The notes under the pieces: model-generated
Database searches by the model: none
Told to the model about the DNA's origin: nothing
What the model saw: the letters and a program-made list of their open reading frames with translations, nothing else
Origin: a virus
Reading direction: 5' to 3' (one strand)
Length of the DNA stretch: 51,346 nucleotides
Virus record (IMG/VR): IMGVR_UViG_3300049259_000157
Span: 1 to 51,346 of that record
Made by a program: the position numbers and the translations under genes
Part shown: positions 22,208 to 30,923 of the stretch, piece after piece
How positions within the stretch are numbered: the first letter of the stretch is position 1
Layout of the letters: each line of letters starts with the position of its first letter

Positions 22208-22798
22208 CTACTCCGCCATGAAAACGCTGGTCCCGGTCGGATCCGGGCAGGACGACTCCGGTGCGGCCGGGGTACTGGTGACGCCGCCCAGCGCTGGCGC
22301 CACGTGCGTATGGTCATTGAAGGTCTCGATGAAGTGGTTGAGCTTGTCGATCGCGTTCTGCAGGTCGATCAACATCGACAGCGGGACCGCGACGCCGTCG
22401 ATCGACCGCGCCTCGATGATCGGGTCCTGGCTCAGGGTGACGGCTGCCTTGCGGGTGAACACCCGCGTTTCGTTGCTGCGCAGCTTGGGCCAGAGCTTGC
22501 GGGCGTCCTCGTCCCTGTGGGCCAGCAGGATCGGGTTCTCCATCCCTCCGACGTTGGCCATGATGCCCTCGGCGTTGCTGTCGCCCGACGGCCGCGCGTC
22601 GAACCCGATCCCGGAGAACACCTCGACCTCGCGCCGCTCCTTCGTCTTGCCGTCGATCAGCAGGTGGCCGACGACCTGCCAGAATGAGCTCGAGGTCAGC
22701 GTGACAGCGACGCGGCGGATCATGCCGGCCAGCGCCCGCGCCTCGTGCGACACGCTATGGCGGGACTCGTCGATCGATGAATCACTCTTGACGCTCAC
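22208..22798 (-). CDS. Mu gp45 / gpV-like baseplate spike protein
   Basis: GTG start overlapping the P-like stop; 196 residues. The segment MIRRVAVTLTSSSFWQVVGHLLIDGK followed by EVEVFSGIGFDARPSGDSNAEGI matches the OB-fold start of Mu gp45-type proteins. Later parts hold VFTRKAAVTLSQDPIIEARSIDGVAVPLS and a helix DLQNAIDKLNHFIETFNDHTH with two histidines that may bind a metal at the spike tip. It would form the central spike or hub of the contractile tail. Confidence 0.75.
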   Translation of the reverse strand: MSVKSDSSIDESRHSVSHEARALAGMIRRVAVTLTSSSFWQVVGHLLIDGKTKERREVEVFSGIGFDARPSGDSNAEGIMANVGGMENPILLAHRDEDARKLWPKLRSNETRVFTRKAAVTLSQDPIIEARSIDGVAVPLSMLIDLQNAIDKLNHFIETFNDHTHVAPALGGVTSTPAAPESSCPDPTGTSVFMAE

Positions 22799-23925
22799 AG
22801 GACGATCTCCGTTCCGGTCGGAACCATGTGGATGTTGGTAACGTCTCCGGTGTCGTGCGCGCCGCTGTACGAGCACGACACCAGCAGGTACGTGTCATCG
22901 ATCTCGGCCTCTGCGTCGATCAGGTGGCCGACCGTGTCTGGCGCGAACAGCGTCAGCGCTCCACCTCCCAGGTTCTGCCCGAACCCGTCCATCTCGATCG
23001 ACGCGACGTGGCGCTTGTAGTCGCGCCGCGCCTGTTCATTCTTCGCAACGCGCTGCGCATCGCCATAGCTGTCGAACGCGCGTTCCGGGAGGAACAGGCG
23101 CTTGGGATGGATGAAGTCGCGGCCGGTCCCGTCGAGCTTGTTGAACGGGTTGTCGAACACCACGCCGCGGTTGTCGATCACGTTCTTGCCGTAGTTCGTC
23201 GTGCTCTGGCCGCCGACGCCGGCGCACAGGATCAGCGAGTAACGATCTCCATCGTCCTCGGAGATCATGATGTCCTTGACGGTTCCCGGATCGGAGTTGC
23301 CGAACTGGTAGACGAACTTGTACTGCGGCGCCTGGGTCTGGTTCGGCTTGCCGATGATCAGCTCCTTGCCGTCGGAGCTCGAGTAGCAGATGAGTCCTGC
23401 GCGCGAGACGATCTCGTGGATGAGGTGCCACCTGGACTCGCCAGGGTGGACCTGGCCGCGCCGCGGCACGCGCACGTTGATCGTCACCACCGGCTCGTTG
23501 CCGGAGGCCACGCGTCGGCCCTTGCCGCGGCGCAGGAGCCGGTTCTTGGCGTCGCTCAGCGTGATCGTGGAGAACCACGGCGACGCGAGCAGCTTCACCG
23601 CCTGCTCGATCGTCAGGCCGTCGTATGTGATCGCCGGCGCCGACTCGTCGATCAGGCGGCCGACCCGGTCGCGGCCGTTGATCTCGAGGACGCCCTGTCG
23701 GCCGTGCCGAACCCGCCGGTCGATGAACCCGTCGAGCATGGTCACGCCGTCGACCAGGATCGTGATTCGCGAGTCGCGGCGCAGCGTGCGGTACGCGGTC
23801 GCGTTGAACGGCATCCGCATCACGAACGTATCGGCCGGGGTGATCAGCGAGCTCTCGAAGTTGTACGACTGCCAGCCATCGATCTGCTGGCCGTTCACGA
23901 TCGCGGTGACGTCGTGGCTGATCAC
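22795..23925 (-). CDS. Mu P (gp44)-like late-control/baseplate hub protein
   Basis: GTG start within GTGA; 376 residues. Early strands (VTAIVNGQQIDGWQSYNFESS, FVMRMPFNATAYRTLRRD, SRITILVDGVTMLDGFID) are followed by the GRDRVGRLID element. A long variable middle (WHLIHEIVSRAGLICYSSSDGKELIIG) and a C-terminal region with HVASIEMDGFGQNLGG and DTVGHLIDAEAEIDDTYLLVS complete the GpD/gp44 layout. It forms the hub that anchors the spike. The upstream and downstream gene order agrees with Mu. Confidence 0.75.
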   Translation of the reverse strand: MISHDVTAIVNGQQIDGWQSYNFESSLITPADTFVMRMPFNATAYRTLRRDSRITILVDGVTMLDGFIDRRVRHGRQGVLEINGRDRVGRLIDESAPAITYDGLTIEQAVKLLASPWFSTITLSDAKNRLLRRGKGRRVASGNEPVVTINVRVPRRGQVHPGESRWHLIHEIVSRAGLICYSSSDGKELIIGKPNQTQAPQYKFVYQFGNSDPGTVKDIMISEDDGDRYSLILCAGVGGQSTTNYGKNVIDNRGVVFDNPFNKLDGTGRDFIHPKRLFLPERAFDSYGDAQRVAKNEQARRDYKRHVASIEMDGFGQNLGGGALTLFAPDTVGHLIDAEAEIDDTYLLVSCSYSGAHDTGDVTNIHMVPTGTEIVL

Positions 23926-25124
23926 CGGAATCCGCCGGACTGCCGCGCCGGCATGACGTAGTCTCCGGGGTCGAGCCACCCCTGGGTCGCGATGTCGTTG
24001 AGCTGCGCGATCTGCCTCGCCCGATCCTGCGCCGCGGCGCCGCCGTAGACGCGCGCGGCGAGCGGCAGAAGCGACGTCTGGTGCAGGACGCGCATCGTGA
24101 ACAGCCGCGGCGTATCGGCGGTCGCGGCCTGGGCCGCCGAGCGGATCGCCGCGCCCAGCTGGATCGCCGCGACGAACGCCGGCCAGAGCAGCAGATCCTG
24201 TTCCAGCTGGCCGACGCCGATCATCAGGTTGATGCTGTCGCTGATTCGCGCGGCGTCGGTGAGCACCTTGCGCGGCGTCGGCGGGTCGCCTGTGTTCCAC
24301 GATGCCGCTGACAGCCGAGCGTCCATGGTGAGCGCGGCGCTCGCGTAGGCGAACGCGAAGTTGCCAGACGCCTGGGTCAAGCCGGCGGTGATCCCCGCGG
24401 CGACAGCGGCGCTGGCGCGCGCGTAGGCGCCGGCGAACGCCATGGCCGAGGCGTCGGCGGCCGCGGAGGCGCTGGCCGCGGCGGTTGCGGTCGCTGAGGC
24501 CGAGGCGTTCGCGCTCGCTGACGCCGAGAAGTTCGCGCTCACGCTGACGTCGGCGTTGACATCGACGTCGAACGCCACGTCGATGCTCTGCTGCACGGGC
24601 TGCGAGAAATCGATCTTGCCCGGTACGCCCGGGTCAAACCCGTGGTCGATGTTCGCGAGCTCCTGGTCGAGCGCGTCGGCCGCCGCCGAGACCGCGCCCT
24701 CGCCGGCGGCCGCGCTCGTGCCGATCCCGGCGGGCTGCACCACGACGTCGGAGTCGCCGTCGAACACGAATTCGATCTCGGCCGTGGTCACCGAGCTCTC
24801 ATCGATGGCCGGGTCGAAGTCGCCGACCAGGGCGAAGAACGCGCCGTCCATCGGGTGAATGAACAGACGCCGCTCGTGCCGGCGCGCGGCGTCGCGCAGC
24901 GCTCGATACGCCTGCGCCCCGGTCACCGTGGCGTCGGGGAAGTCGTCGAACTGGACCGTCAGCTTGGTGCGGTTCGCCTTGTCGCCGCGGTCCTGCACGG
25001 GGTGCGCGTTGCCCGATGCCAGATCGTGGACCACGAGCGTGTTGCCTGCGTTCCAGTTGCACTTGGACGCGTAGAGGCGGATGTCGCCCCACGCGCAGAG
25101 GTAGAGCTCTCCGGGGTTCGGCAT
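23922..25124 (-). CDS. Mu N (gp43)-like DNA-circulation/tail protein
   Basis: The 400-residue protein begins with a short lead and DRGDKANRTKLTVQFDDFPDATVTGAQAYRALRDAARRHERRLFIHPMDG, a pattern of the N-terminal DNA_circ_N domain, including the strand FFALVGDFDPAIDESSVTTAEIEFVFDG. Residues about 190-240 are an Ala/Ser/Asn repeat (SANFSASASANASASATATA), forming a long flexible or beta-solenoid-like segment. The C-terminal part is helical (INLMIGVGQLEQDLLLWPAFVAAIQLG). It lies between tape measure and P, as in Mu. Confidence 0.7.
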   Translation of the reverse strand: MPNPGELYLCAWGDIRLYASKCNWNAGNTLVVHDLASGNAHPVQDRGDKANRTKLTVQFDDFPDATVTGAQAYRALRDAARRHERRLFIHPMDGAFFALVGDFDPAIDESSVTTAEIEFVFDGDSDVVVQPAGIGTSAAAGEGAVSAAADALDQELANIDHGFDPGVPGKIDFSQPVQQSIDVAFDVDVNADVSVSANFSASASANASASATATAAASASAAADASAMAFAGAYARASAAVAAGITAGLTQASGNFAFAYASAALTMDARLSAASWNTGDPPTPRKVLTDAARISDSINLMIGVGQLEQDLLLWPAFVAAIQLGAAIRSAAQAATADTPRLFTMRVLHQTSLLPLAARVYGGAAAQDRARQIAQLNDIATQGWLDPGDYVMPARQSGGFR

Positions 25125-26950
25125 CAGGGCTTTCTGCGGCGGTCGGTCGAGTTATGGACCGCGGTGGCAACGTGCTTGCCATCAACGTGTAGCTGCGGCG
25201 CCGGAGCGGCGACCATGGCCTCCGACACCGCCTTGGCGATCGCCGGCGCCATGACCGCGCTCACAGCCTGGTTGAACTCCCATATCGCGCTCACCGATGC
25301 CTTGCGTTGGGCGGCGTCGACGATGTCGCTCGCGTGTTGCTGCTGGAGCTCCTTGATCAACTTGTCTCGGCGATCGAGCGACATCCCGGTGTCCTCGAGA
25401 TACTTGCTTCCGATCGACCTGCGCCCCGCCACCCCGGCCTCTCCGGGGAACGGGAACGCGGCGGCGATCGCCAGGCGGTCTGACTTCTGCGTCGTCTTGT
25501 CGTCGACGATCGCGTCCTTGATGTCGTTGTACGCCTTTACCTTGGCCTCGTGGTCGCGCTGGATCTTCTGAACTGCTTCGAGCTCGCTGATGCCGTTGTT
25601 CTTGGCGGTCGCCTTGATGTCGCCGATCGACGGCTGCGCCAGCTTGCCGAGGTACGGCCCCGAGAATGTCCCTCGCACCTTTTTGCCGATCTCGTAGATG
25701 CCGCCCATGATGTCGGCGAACTTGCCGACCATCTCGACGAGCGGGCCGACCTTGTCGGTGAGGCCCTCGATCGCGGACACGAACGCCTCGATACGCTCTG
25801 GCGTCACGGCCGCCGCTATCGAGTTGCGCATCTTCTCGAACGCGATGTCGATCCGGCCAGCGTCGCTCTCGGTGACCGTCGCCAGATCCTTCGGGATGAC
25901 GCCGTTGACCATGCCGCTCGCCACGAGATCCTTCAACCTCTTGACGTTGCCGAGCAGCAGCTCGACGGTGCGCCAGCCTTCCTGACGGCCGAATGCTTTC
26001 TTGAGGAGCTCGGGATCTTTCATCAGCTTGCTCTTGCCGATGTCTTCGAGGATTTCGCCGAATGCGCGTGCGTGCTTGACGCCGTTGGCGTCCGTCACGT
26101 TGACCTTGACGCCTGCCTTTTCGAACCGGCTCGCGTAGGTGCGCAGGCCGACGAGCACGCGCTGTAGCCCGGTACCGGCCTCGCTGGCCGAGTTGAACCC
26201 GTCGCGCGTGATCTGGAATGCCGCGCCGATCTCGACCGCGCCCTTGCGCCCCTGGGCTCCGTCGAACTTCGAGAACAACGGCAGCAGGCCGGCGAACTCG
26301 GCCGCCATTTGCTTCGCCTCGATGCCGCCGTCCTTGGCCTGGTTGATGAGGCCGCCGATGGTGTTCTCCATCTCGCCGTCCGCCACATGCATCGAGCGAG
26401 TCAGCTGGTACATCATGCCGGCCAGATCGCTGGCCTCGGACTTTGACGCCCGCGCGGCGCGCGCCAGGATGTTCATCTTGTCGATCGTGAACTCCTCGGC
26501 GCCGGCCAGGTCGGAATATGCCTTGCCGCCGGCGAGCACCGAGTCTGCGCCGACCCCGATGTCGGCCGCGGTCTGGCGCGAGGCGCGCGCGATCTCCTTG
26601 AGCTGCAGCGGCGTCGACCTGGCGGCGATGCCGAACTCGACCAGCCTCTTGTTGAAGTCCCACACCTTCTTGCCCTCGTCGACGATCGTGTCCATGCCTC
26701 GCACCGCGAGGTTGCCGACCAGCGCGCCGGCGGCGCGCTTGATGACCCCGGCCGGGGTCATGATGCCGGCGCCGGGCTTTCCACCCTTGCCGGCCGGCCC
26801 GAACATGTTCGGCGCCAGGTTCATCTTCGACAGCATGGCGCTCACGCCTTGCGCGAAGCCTGACACCATCGACAGCGCCCGCCGCAGGCCGAGCGGAAGC
26901 TGCGAGGAGTTCGCCGTGATCTGGATCTGTGCGGTTGTTCCGGGCGGCAT
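25124..26950 (-). CDS. Tail tape measure protein
   Basis: The 608-residue protein contains the TIGR01760-like core: VWDFNKRLVEFGIAARSTPLQLKEIARASRQTAADIGVGADSVL..., EASDLAGMMYQLTRSMHV, INQAKDGGIEAKQMAAEFAGLLPLF, GTGLQRVLVGLRTYASRF and KLMKDPELLKKAFGRQEGWRT. Long helices and no membrane helix follow. Tape measure length sets tail length; at roughly 0.15 nm per residue this suggests a tail near 90 nm, which is an estimate from the family rule. It sits after the frameshifted chaperone gene, as in tailed phages generally. Confidence 0.85.
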   Translation of the reverse strand: MPPGTTAQIQITANSSQLPLGLRRALSMVSGFAQGVSAMLSKMNLAPNMFGPAGKGGKPGAGIMTPAGVIKRAAGALVGNLAVRGMDTIVDEGKKVWDFNKRLVEFGIAARSTPLQLKEIARASRQTAADIGVGADSVLAGGKAYSDLAGAEEFTIDKMNILARAARASKSEASDLAGMMYQLTRSMHVADGEMENTIGGLINQAKDGGIEAKQMAAEFAGLLPLFSKFDGAQGRKGAVEIGAAFQITRDGFNSASEAGTGLQRVLVGLRTYASRFEKAGVKVNVTDANGVKHARAFGEILEDIGKSKLMKDPELLKKAFGRQEGWRTVELLLGNVKRLKDLVASGMVNGVIPKDLATVTESDAGRIDIAFEKMRNSIAAAVTPERIEAFVSAIEGLTDKVGPLVEMVGKFADIMGGIYEIGKKVRGTFSGPYLGKLAQPSIGDIKATAKNNGISELEAVQKIQRDHEAKVKAYNDIKDAIVDDKTTQKSDRLAIAAAFPFPGEAGVAGRRSIGSKYLEDTGMSLDRRDKLIKELQQQHASDIVDAAQRKASVSAIWEFNQAVSAVMAPAIAKAVSEAMVAAPAPQLHVDGKHVATAVHNSTDRRRKP

Positions 26951-26954
26951 CCGG

Positions 26955-27607
26955 TTACTTTCTGAACGCGGAGTTCACGAACCGGGTTACGCCGGGTGCC
27001 GCGGGTCCATCAACGTCCTCTAAGAGTCCGCCGACGACGCTGGCCCAGTAGACGACGTTGGTGTCGGTGAGCTGGATAGCCGGAACTCCGAAGTAAGCAT
27101 GAAGATCACCAGCGCGGACACACCGAATCCTCTCAACAGCCGAGGATCTTTTTTTTCGAACGCGTGCTTGATGAGCTTGAAGTCGTCGTCCGAGATCGAG
27201 TCGCCGCCGATCGGGTCGAGTCGGTGGCGAACGTCCATGTAGACGTAGCCGCACGCGTTCACCAGGTCGTCGTCCAAGTCGAGCCACTCGTCGACCGAGC
27301 CGAACTGGACCGCGTGGTCCTCGGTGGTTCGCACGGCGCGCGCCAGCGTGCGGGCGGCACGCTGGAGCTCGAGGGTGTTGTGGTGCAGCGGGATCGGGTC
27401 GAGCTCCAGCTCGGACATCCGCTTGTAGACCTCGGCCTCGATCTCGTCGGTGACGTGCCGCGGGTTGAGCTCGATGTAGCAGGCCCCGAGCAGCGGAAGC
27501 GTGACATCCTCGCCGCGCGCGATCGCCGCACGGCGCTTGCCGAGCGCCGAGGTGGGCGGCGGGGCCTTGGTGAGGCCGCCACGAATTTTTTCTCCGAGGG
27601 CCGACAT
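26955..27607 (-). CDS. Tail assembly chaperone, frameshifted long form (G-T type)
   Basis: The short chaperone gene shares its first 153 codons with this product. Slippage by -1 on the eight-A run (minus strand, 27149-27156) moves ribosomes after FEKK into the frame reading RSSAVERIRCV, then LHAYFGVPAIQLTDTNVVYW and AAPGVTRFVNSAFRK. The joined length is 217 residues. A -1 slip at A AAA AAA G is the standard mechanism of G/GT chaperones of tape measure folding, and the gene lies exactly between tube and tape measure. The second frame has protein-like composition past the overlap. Confidence 0.7.
27020..27607 (-). CDS. Tail assembly chaperone, short form (G type)
   Basis: The unshifted 195-residue product holds KRRAAIARGEDVTLPLLGACYIELNPRHVTDEIEAEVYKRM..., two helical parts and GGDSISDDDFKLIKHAFEKK before the slippery site. 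After it the zero frame continues for 42 residues and becomes Ser/Thr/Pro-rich (SSSPTPTSSTGPASS), which looks like a poorly constrained tail. The ATG overlaps the tube stop (ATGA). It corresponds to the Mu gp41 position and probably binds the tape measure protein during tail assembly. Confidence 0.75.
   Translation of the reverse strand: MSALGEKIRGGLTKAPPPTSALGKRRAAIARGEDVTLPLLGACYIELNPRHVTDEIEAEVYKRMSELELDPIPLHHNTLELQRAARTLARAVRTTEDHAVQFGSVDEWLDLDDDLVNACGYVYMDVRHRLDPIGGDSISDDDFKLIKHAFEKKDPRLLRGFGVSALVIFMLTSEFRLSSSPTPTSSTGPASSADS
27149..27156 (-). other. Slippery site for programmed -1 frameshift
   Basis: On the minus strand the eight consecutive A bases read, in the chaperone frame, as gaA AAA AAA G, a canonical A-AAA-AAG slippery heptamer. 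The -1 frame stays open for 64 further codons while the zero frame stops after 42. A homopolymer of eight is rare in this GC-rich genome, and it sits at the expected place between tube and tape measure genes. An assembly error in the run is the alternative. Confidence 0.75.
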
Positions 27608-28008
27608 CAGGTCTCGTACGCCTGGCTGCAGGCCAGCGTAACGGTGTCCTCGAAGTTGCCCTCCGCGTCCTTCTTCGGATCGATCTTCGAGACGCGGCAC
27701 GTGTATGCGCGGCGCTGGCCGTTGCCCTCGTCCTGCGTCGTGATCGTGAACGTGCGCTGGACGCGGTTGGCCTCGTACCAGTCGTACTCGGGCGTCTTGG
27801 ACACCTCGCGGTAGACCACCATGTCGATCTCGAACCCGCCCTGCTTGCGCCGGAATCCCGCGCCGCGCGTCACGCCGATCGCCATCACGACCTCGGTAGC
27901 GGCGTTGTCCTTGGCGTCGAAGTTCTTGACCTTCAGGAGCTGCTTGAGCGCTCCGTTGCCGGCGCCGCTGTTGATGAAGATCTGTCCCTGTGAAGCAATA
28001 TCCGGCAT
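27607..28008 (-). CDS. Tail tube protein (Mu M type)
   Basis: The 133-residue protein has a strand-rich design: GQIFINSGAGNG, NAATEVVMAIGVTRGAGFRRKQGGFEIDMVVYREVSKTPEY, RTFTITTQDEGNGQRRAYTCRVSKIDPK and NFEDTVTLACSQAYE. It directly follows the sheath gene, the position of the tube gene in contractile-tail phages. Size is similar to Mu gpM. The tube carries DNA through the sheath on contraction. Confidence 0.75.
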   Translation of the reverse strand: MPDIASQGQIFINSGAGNGALKQLLKVKNFDAKDNAATEVVMAIGVTRGAGFRRKQGGFEIDMVVYREVSKTPEYDWYEANRVQRTFTITTQDEGNGQRRAYTCRVSKIDPKKDAEGNFEDTVTLACSQAYET

Positions 28009-28011
28009 GGG

Positions 28012-29484
28012 TCACCCTCCGATCTGAATGTTGTGCACCCAGGCGATCTGGTGCAGGTTGACCGCTACGGTGTAGGGCAGCAGGACGTTGTTGCGGCCGC
28101 TGGTGATCGTGTCGTGCTCGACGATGATCCCCGCGATGTCGCTCTCGACCTTGGACTGCACCAATACCTTGGCGATGGCCTCGGAGCGCATGATCGCGGC
28201 CGCGAGATCCTTGATCTGGTCGTCGGTGTCTTCGTCCTGCGAGACGCCGTCGGGGTTCGAGTCAGCGCCGAGCGCGATCCCCGTGGCGATGTCGAGCTGG
28301 ATCGCCAGCGCGACGCCGGTTCGCGACACCGCGATGTCGCGATTCCGGGCATCTGGTTGACTCGAGGTCGTCGTCTTGGTGGTGACCAGGCGCTCGCACT
28401 TCGCCCGGTTCGCGGTGAACTGCCCGGTCGAGTCGACGACGCCGGTGTAGGCCGTGAGGCCAGCCAGGATCGCGGTCTCGACCTCCGGTCCGGTGTAGAC
28501 GGTCGCCGCGCCCGGTGGGAACAGCGGCACGGTGGCGCCGTCGTAGTTCGCGTTGGGCCGCTCGCGCGACCACACCAGCATAGCGGTGGCGGTCGCGATC
28601 TCGCCGGCGGTGTTGAGGCAGCCCTCGAACGACGAGACCACGACGGCCTGGTGGTTCGCCGCGGCCGCGAGCGACGTCGCGGTGCCGATCGACCCCATCT
28701 CGCCGATGAAGTACCACCCCCACGTCTTGGATGACGCCGACCAGCGCGCGGCGATGTCGAGGTTGATCTCCGTGATGTCGGCCGCCGCGTGGTTGGCGAT
28801 CGCGATCCCGTCGTAGCGCAGCGGCGAGAGCGCGTCGATCGCCGGCTGGCAGTCGGCGACCCCGGTGCCGGCGACGGTGTTGGCCGCGGTCGCGGTCAGG
28901 CCGGCGACCTGGAAGTCGACGGTGACCACGATGTCGGCGCCGTTGGCGCCCTTGGTGGCGTGGGTCAGCGTCACGACCGCGCCGGCGACCGTGACGATCA
29001 CGGGCAGGTTGGCCTGGTCAGCCTTGAGCACGCTGGCGATCGCGGCCGCGTTCGTCGCTGCGACGTCGCCCGACCGCACGCCGACCAGGTAGGTGCGGCC
29101 GGCAATCCGGATCTTCTGGTTGCCGTCGGTCGTCGCCGTTCCGGCGCAAGTGATCGTCTTGACGTTCGCGGCGCCGCCGCCCGGCTCCGCGATCGACACC
29201 ACCTTGACGCGCGGGCCGCGCCCGAACAGCACGTTGCATTCGTACGACTTGCGACACATCAGCGCCGCCTCGCTGCCGATCCCGAACAGCGCGTCAGTGG
29301 TCGCCGCGTCGGTCGCGTCGTAGATCGTGCCGAGCACGGCGGTGCCGCTTGACGCCTTCATCCCGACCAGCGCGATCGTCAGCGGGACCGCGGTCAGCGA
29401 CCCGCTCTGCAACAGGTAGTTGAAGACGTGGAACGTCTGCGGGCGGTTGAGGTTGTTCGGGACGTTGGTGACGACCTGGTTCAC
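28012..29484 (-). CDS. Contractile tail sheath protein (Mu L type)
   Basis: GTG start overlapping the upstream stop; 490 residues, close to Mu gpL. The N-terminus has a short strand arm, then an inserted beta-rich region (KTITCAGTATTDGNQKIRIAGRTYLVGVRSGD). The conserved half has INLDIAARWSASSKTWGWYFIGEMGS, VYTGPEVETAILAGLTAYTGVVDSTG, RDIAVSRTGVALAIQLDIATG, DQIKDLAAAIMRSEAIAKVLVQ and a terminal strand. These are marks of sheath proteins; its presence defines a myovirus-type tail. Confidence 0.85.
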   Translation of the reverse strand: MNQVVTNVPNNLNRPQTFHVFNYLLQSGSLTAVPLTIALVGMKASSGTAVLGTIYDATDAATTDALFGIGSEAALMCRKSYECNVLFGRGPRVKVVSIAEPGGGAANVKTITCAGTATTDGNQKIRIAGRTYLVGVRSGDVAATNAAAIASVLKADQANLPVIVTVAGAVVTLTHATKGANGADIVVTVDFQVAGLTATAANTVAGTGVADCQPAIDALSPLRYDGIAIANHAAADITEINLDIAARWSASSKTWGWYFIGEMGSIGTATSLAAAANHQAVVVSSFEGCLNTAGEIATATAMLVWSRERPNANYDGATVPLFPPGAATVYTGPEVETAILAGLTAYTGVVDSTGQFTANRAKCERLVTTKTTTSSQPDARNRDIAVSRTGVALAIQLDIATGIALGADSNPDGVSQDEDTDDQIKDLAAAIMRSEAIAKVLVQSKVESDIAGIIVEHDTITSGRNNVLLPYTVAVNLHQIAWVHNIQIGG

Positions 29485-29750
29485 GGCGTGCCGCCTTTCT
29501 TGATCTCGATCTTGCCGAAGTCGGTGGGGGCCGCGGCGAGCTCGCAGCTCGCGACCGGCGCGCCGTCCATGTTGCAGAGCGTAAGGTCGAGACGAGTGAT
29601 CGACCGGCGGATGCTCTGGCTGTAGCGCACCCGGCTGATCCATCCCGGTTTGACGTACAGGATGTAACCGCCCGGCTCGCAGCCGTCCTCGGTGTGGATG
29701 GGGGTCAGCTTGCCCTCGGGGGCGGTGACCGAGACATGGGAGGGTGGCAT
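29481..29750 (-). CDS. Small hypothetical protein before sheath gene, 89 aa
   Basis: It holds the position of Mu gp38 but does not show that family's sequence. The chain has strands (SHVSVTAPEG, GGYILYVKPGWISRVRYSQSIRRS, TRLDLTLCNMDGAPVAS) and a charged end (GKIEIKKGGTP). ATG 29750 is chosen because the longer frame back to 29864 runs against composition. The stop overlaps the sheath GTG. Confidence 0.6.
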   Translation of the reverse strand: MPPSHVSVTAPEGKLTPIHTEDGCEPGGYILYVKPGWISRVRYSQSIRRSITRLDLTLCNMDGAPVASCELAAAPTDFGKIEIKKGGTP

Positions 29751-29763
29751 CTCTGGTGTGCTC

Positions 29764-30471
29764 CTACAGAACGGTGTCTGCGTCAACAGAAGTTGAGAAG
29801 TTCGCCGCGGCCGGCCTGTTGACCTCGGTCGGCTCGGTCGTGGTGCGCCAGCCGATCGATTCAAGGAGCTGGCCGGCGGTGCGGAACTCGGCGCCGCCGC
29901 CCTTGAGCGGCGTCATCACCATCAGCTTGATCCGGAACGTCATCAGCCAGATCAGGATCGCGTCGCGCGACGCGAGCTCCTCCTCGCGCACCGGCCTGAT
30001 CTGCTTGATCGCCGTGCTGGCGTTGCAACGCTGTCCGATCAGGAGCTCGCGCACGTGCTCCATGATCACGTGGATGCCCGGGTCGGCACGGTCGTCGGCC
30101 AGGGCTACGCCGTCTGCGCGGTGACGGCCGCGCGAGCGACCGCGCTGGTGCTGCGTCGCGATGTAGACCAGCAGCTCCAGCTCGCCGGCCGACTGCATCC
30201 CGCCGCTGCCGATCGCGCCGCCGCCGAGGTTCGTCGTGTCGTAGGTGCAGGTTCCGGTCTGCAGCGCGATTGACGGCGTCACCTTCACCTGGTCCATGAG
30301 GCTGGCGATGCCCTCATCGTCGGTGTAGGTGCGCACGACGCCGCCGAACGGCTCGACGTTGTACAGGTAGCCGCCGTTGGAGCGCAGCAGGCCCGACAGA
30401 AGATCGGTCGCTCCCTCTTCGATCACGGTGCGCTGCGGAACATGGAGGCCGGTGTCAAACACGTGGGTCAT
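29764..30471 (-). CDS. Mu gp37-like tail terminator candidate, 235 aa
   Basis: The gene lies after the virion-morphogenesis gene and before the sheath, where tail terminator or completion proteins are encoded. Early segments TVIEEGATDLLSGLLRSNGGYLYNVEPFGGV, VKVTPSIALQTG and ELELLVYIATQHQRGR fit the DUF1834/gp37 layout of a helix, two strands and an edge strand. The C-terminal part (EFRTAGQLLESIGWRTTTEPTEV) is longer than usual. Assignment rests mainly on position. Confidence 0.5.
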   Translation of the reverse strand: MTHVFDTGLHVPQRTVIEEGATDLLSGLLRSNGGYLYNVEPFGGVVRTYTDDEGIASLMDQVKVTPSIALQTGTCTYDTTNLGGGAIGSGGMQSAGELELLVYIATQHQRGRSRGRHRADGVALADDRADPGIHVIMEHVRELLIGQRCNASTAIKQIRPVREEELASRDAILIWLMTFRIKLMVMTPLKGGGAEFRTAGQLLESIGWRTTTEPTEVNRPAAANFSTSVDADTVL

Positions 30472-30923
30472 GGGATTCCCATCCAGCGCCTGTAGAGCGC
30501 GTCCTCGAACTTGGCCTTGACCTGCTTCACGAGCCGCGGCCCGATCCACAGGTACTGCCGCTGCGGAACGATCGCGCCGTGGCCAACCCGGGTCGGGCCG
30601 TCCTGGTGCGCCAGGGACCAGCGCACGCGCGATTTCAGCAGCAGGCGATCGGCGTTGGTGGAGATACGGTTCGCGCCAGGTAGTCGCGCGAGGATCTGTC
30701 GGTTCTGCCGCTGGCCCATACGCACGCGGCGCGCGATGGTCGTCGAGGCCAGGTACGGCCAGGGCCCGCGGGGGCCGCGCATGCGGTTCTTGTGGTCGCG
30801 CATGTCGGCGTTCGTGGGCTTCCTGAGCTCGCGAAACACGCGACTGAAATCGCGCCTTCCGAGCTTCACGAACATCGCCTTGATGCCGCCGAACTTCACG
30901 ACGGCATCGACGTCTACGAGCAC
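30468..30923 (-). CDS. Virion morphogenesis / tail completion protein (Mu G, P2 S type)
   Basis: The 151-residue basic protein has PWPYLASTTIARRVRMGQRQNRQILARLPG, then strand RVRWSLAHQDGPTRVGHGAIVPQRQYLWIGP and a final helix QVKAKFEDALYRRW. HQDG and P-R-Q-Y-L are diagnostic of the phage_tail_S group, which completes the head-tail joint. ATGA overlap couples it to the gp37-like gene. In Mu this gene lies earlier in the order, so a local rearrangement has occurred. Confidence 0.7.
   Translation of the reverse strand: MLVDVDAVVKFGGIKAMFVKLGRRDFSRVFRELRKPTNADMRDHKNRMRGPRGPWPYLASTTIARRVRMGQRQNRQILARLPGANRISTNADRLLLKSRVRWSLAHQDGPTRVGHGAIVPQRQYLWIGPRLVKQVKAKFEDALYRRWMGIP

Noticed and set aside
27149-27156. 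Sequencing error creating two chaperone frames
   Set aside because: Not excluded, but a slippery A-run exactly between tube and tape measure genes is the known arrangement, so a programmed frameshift is preferred.
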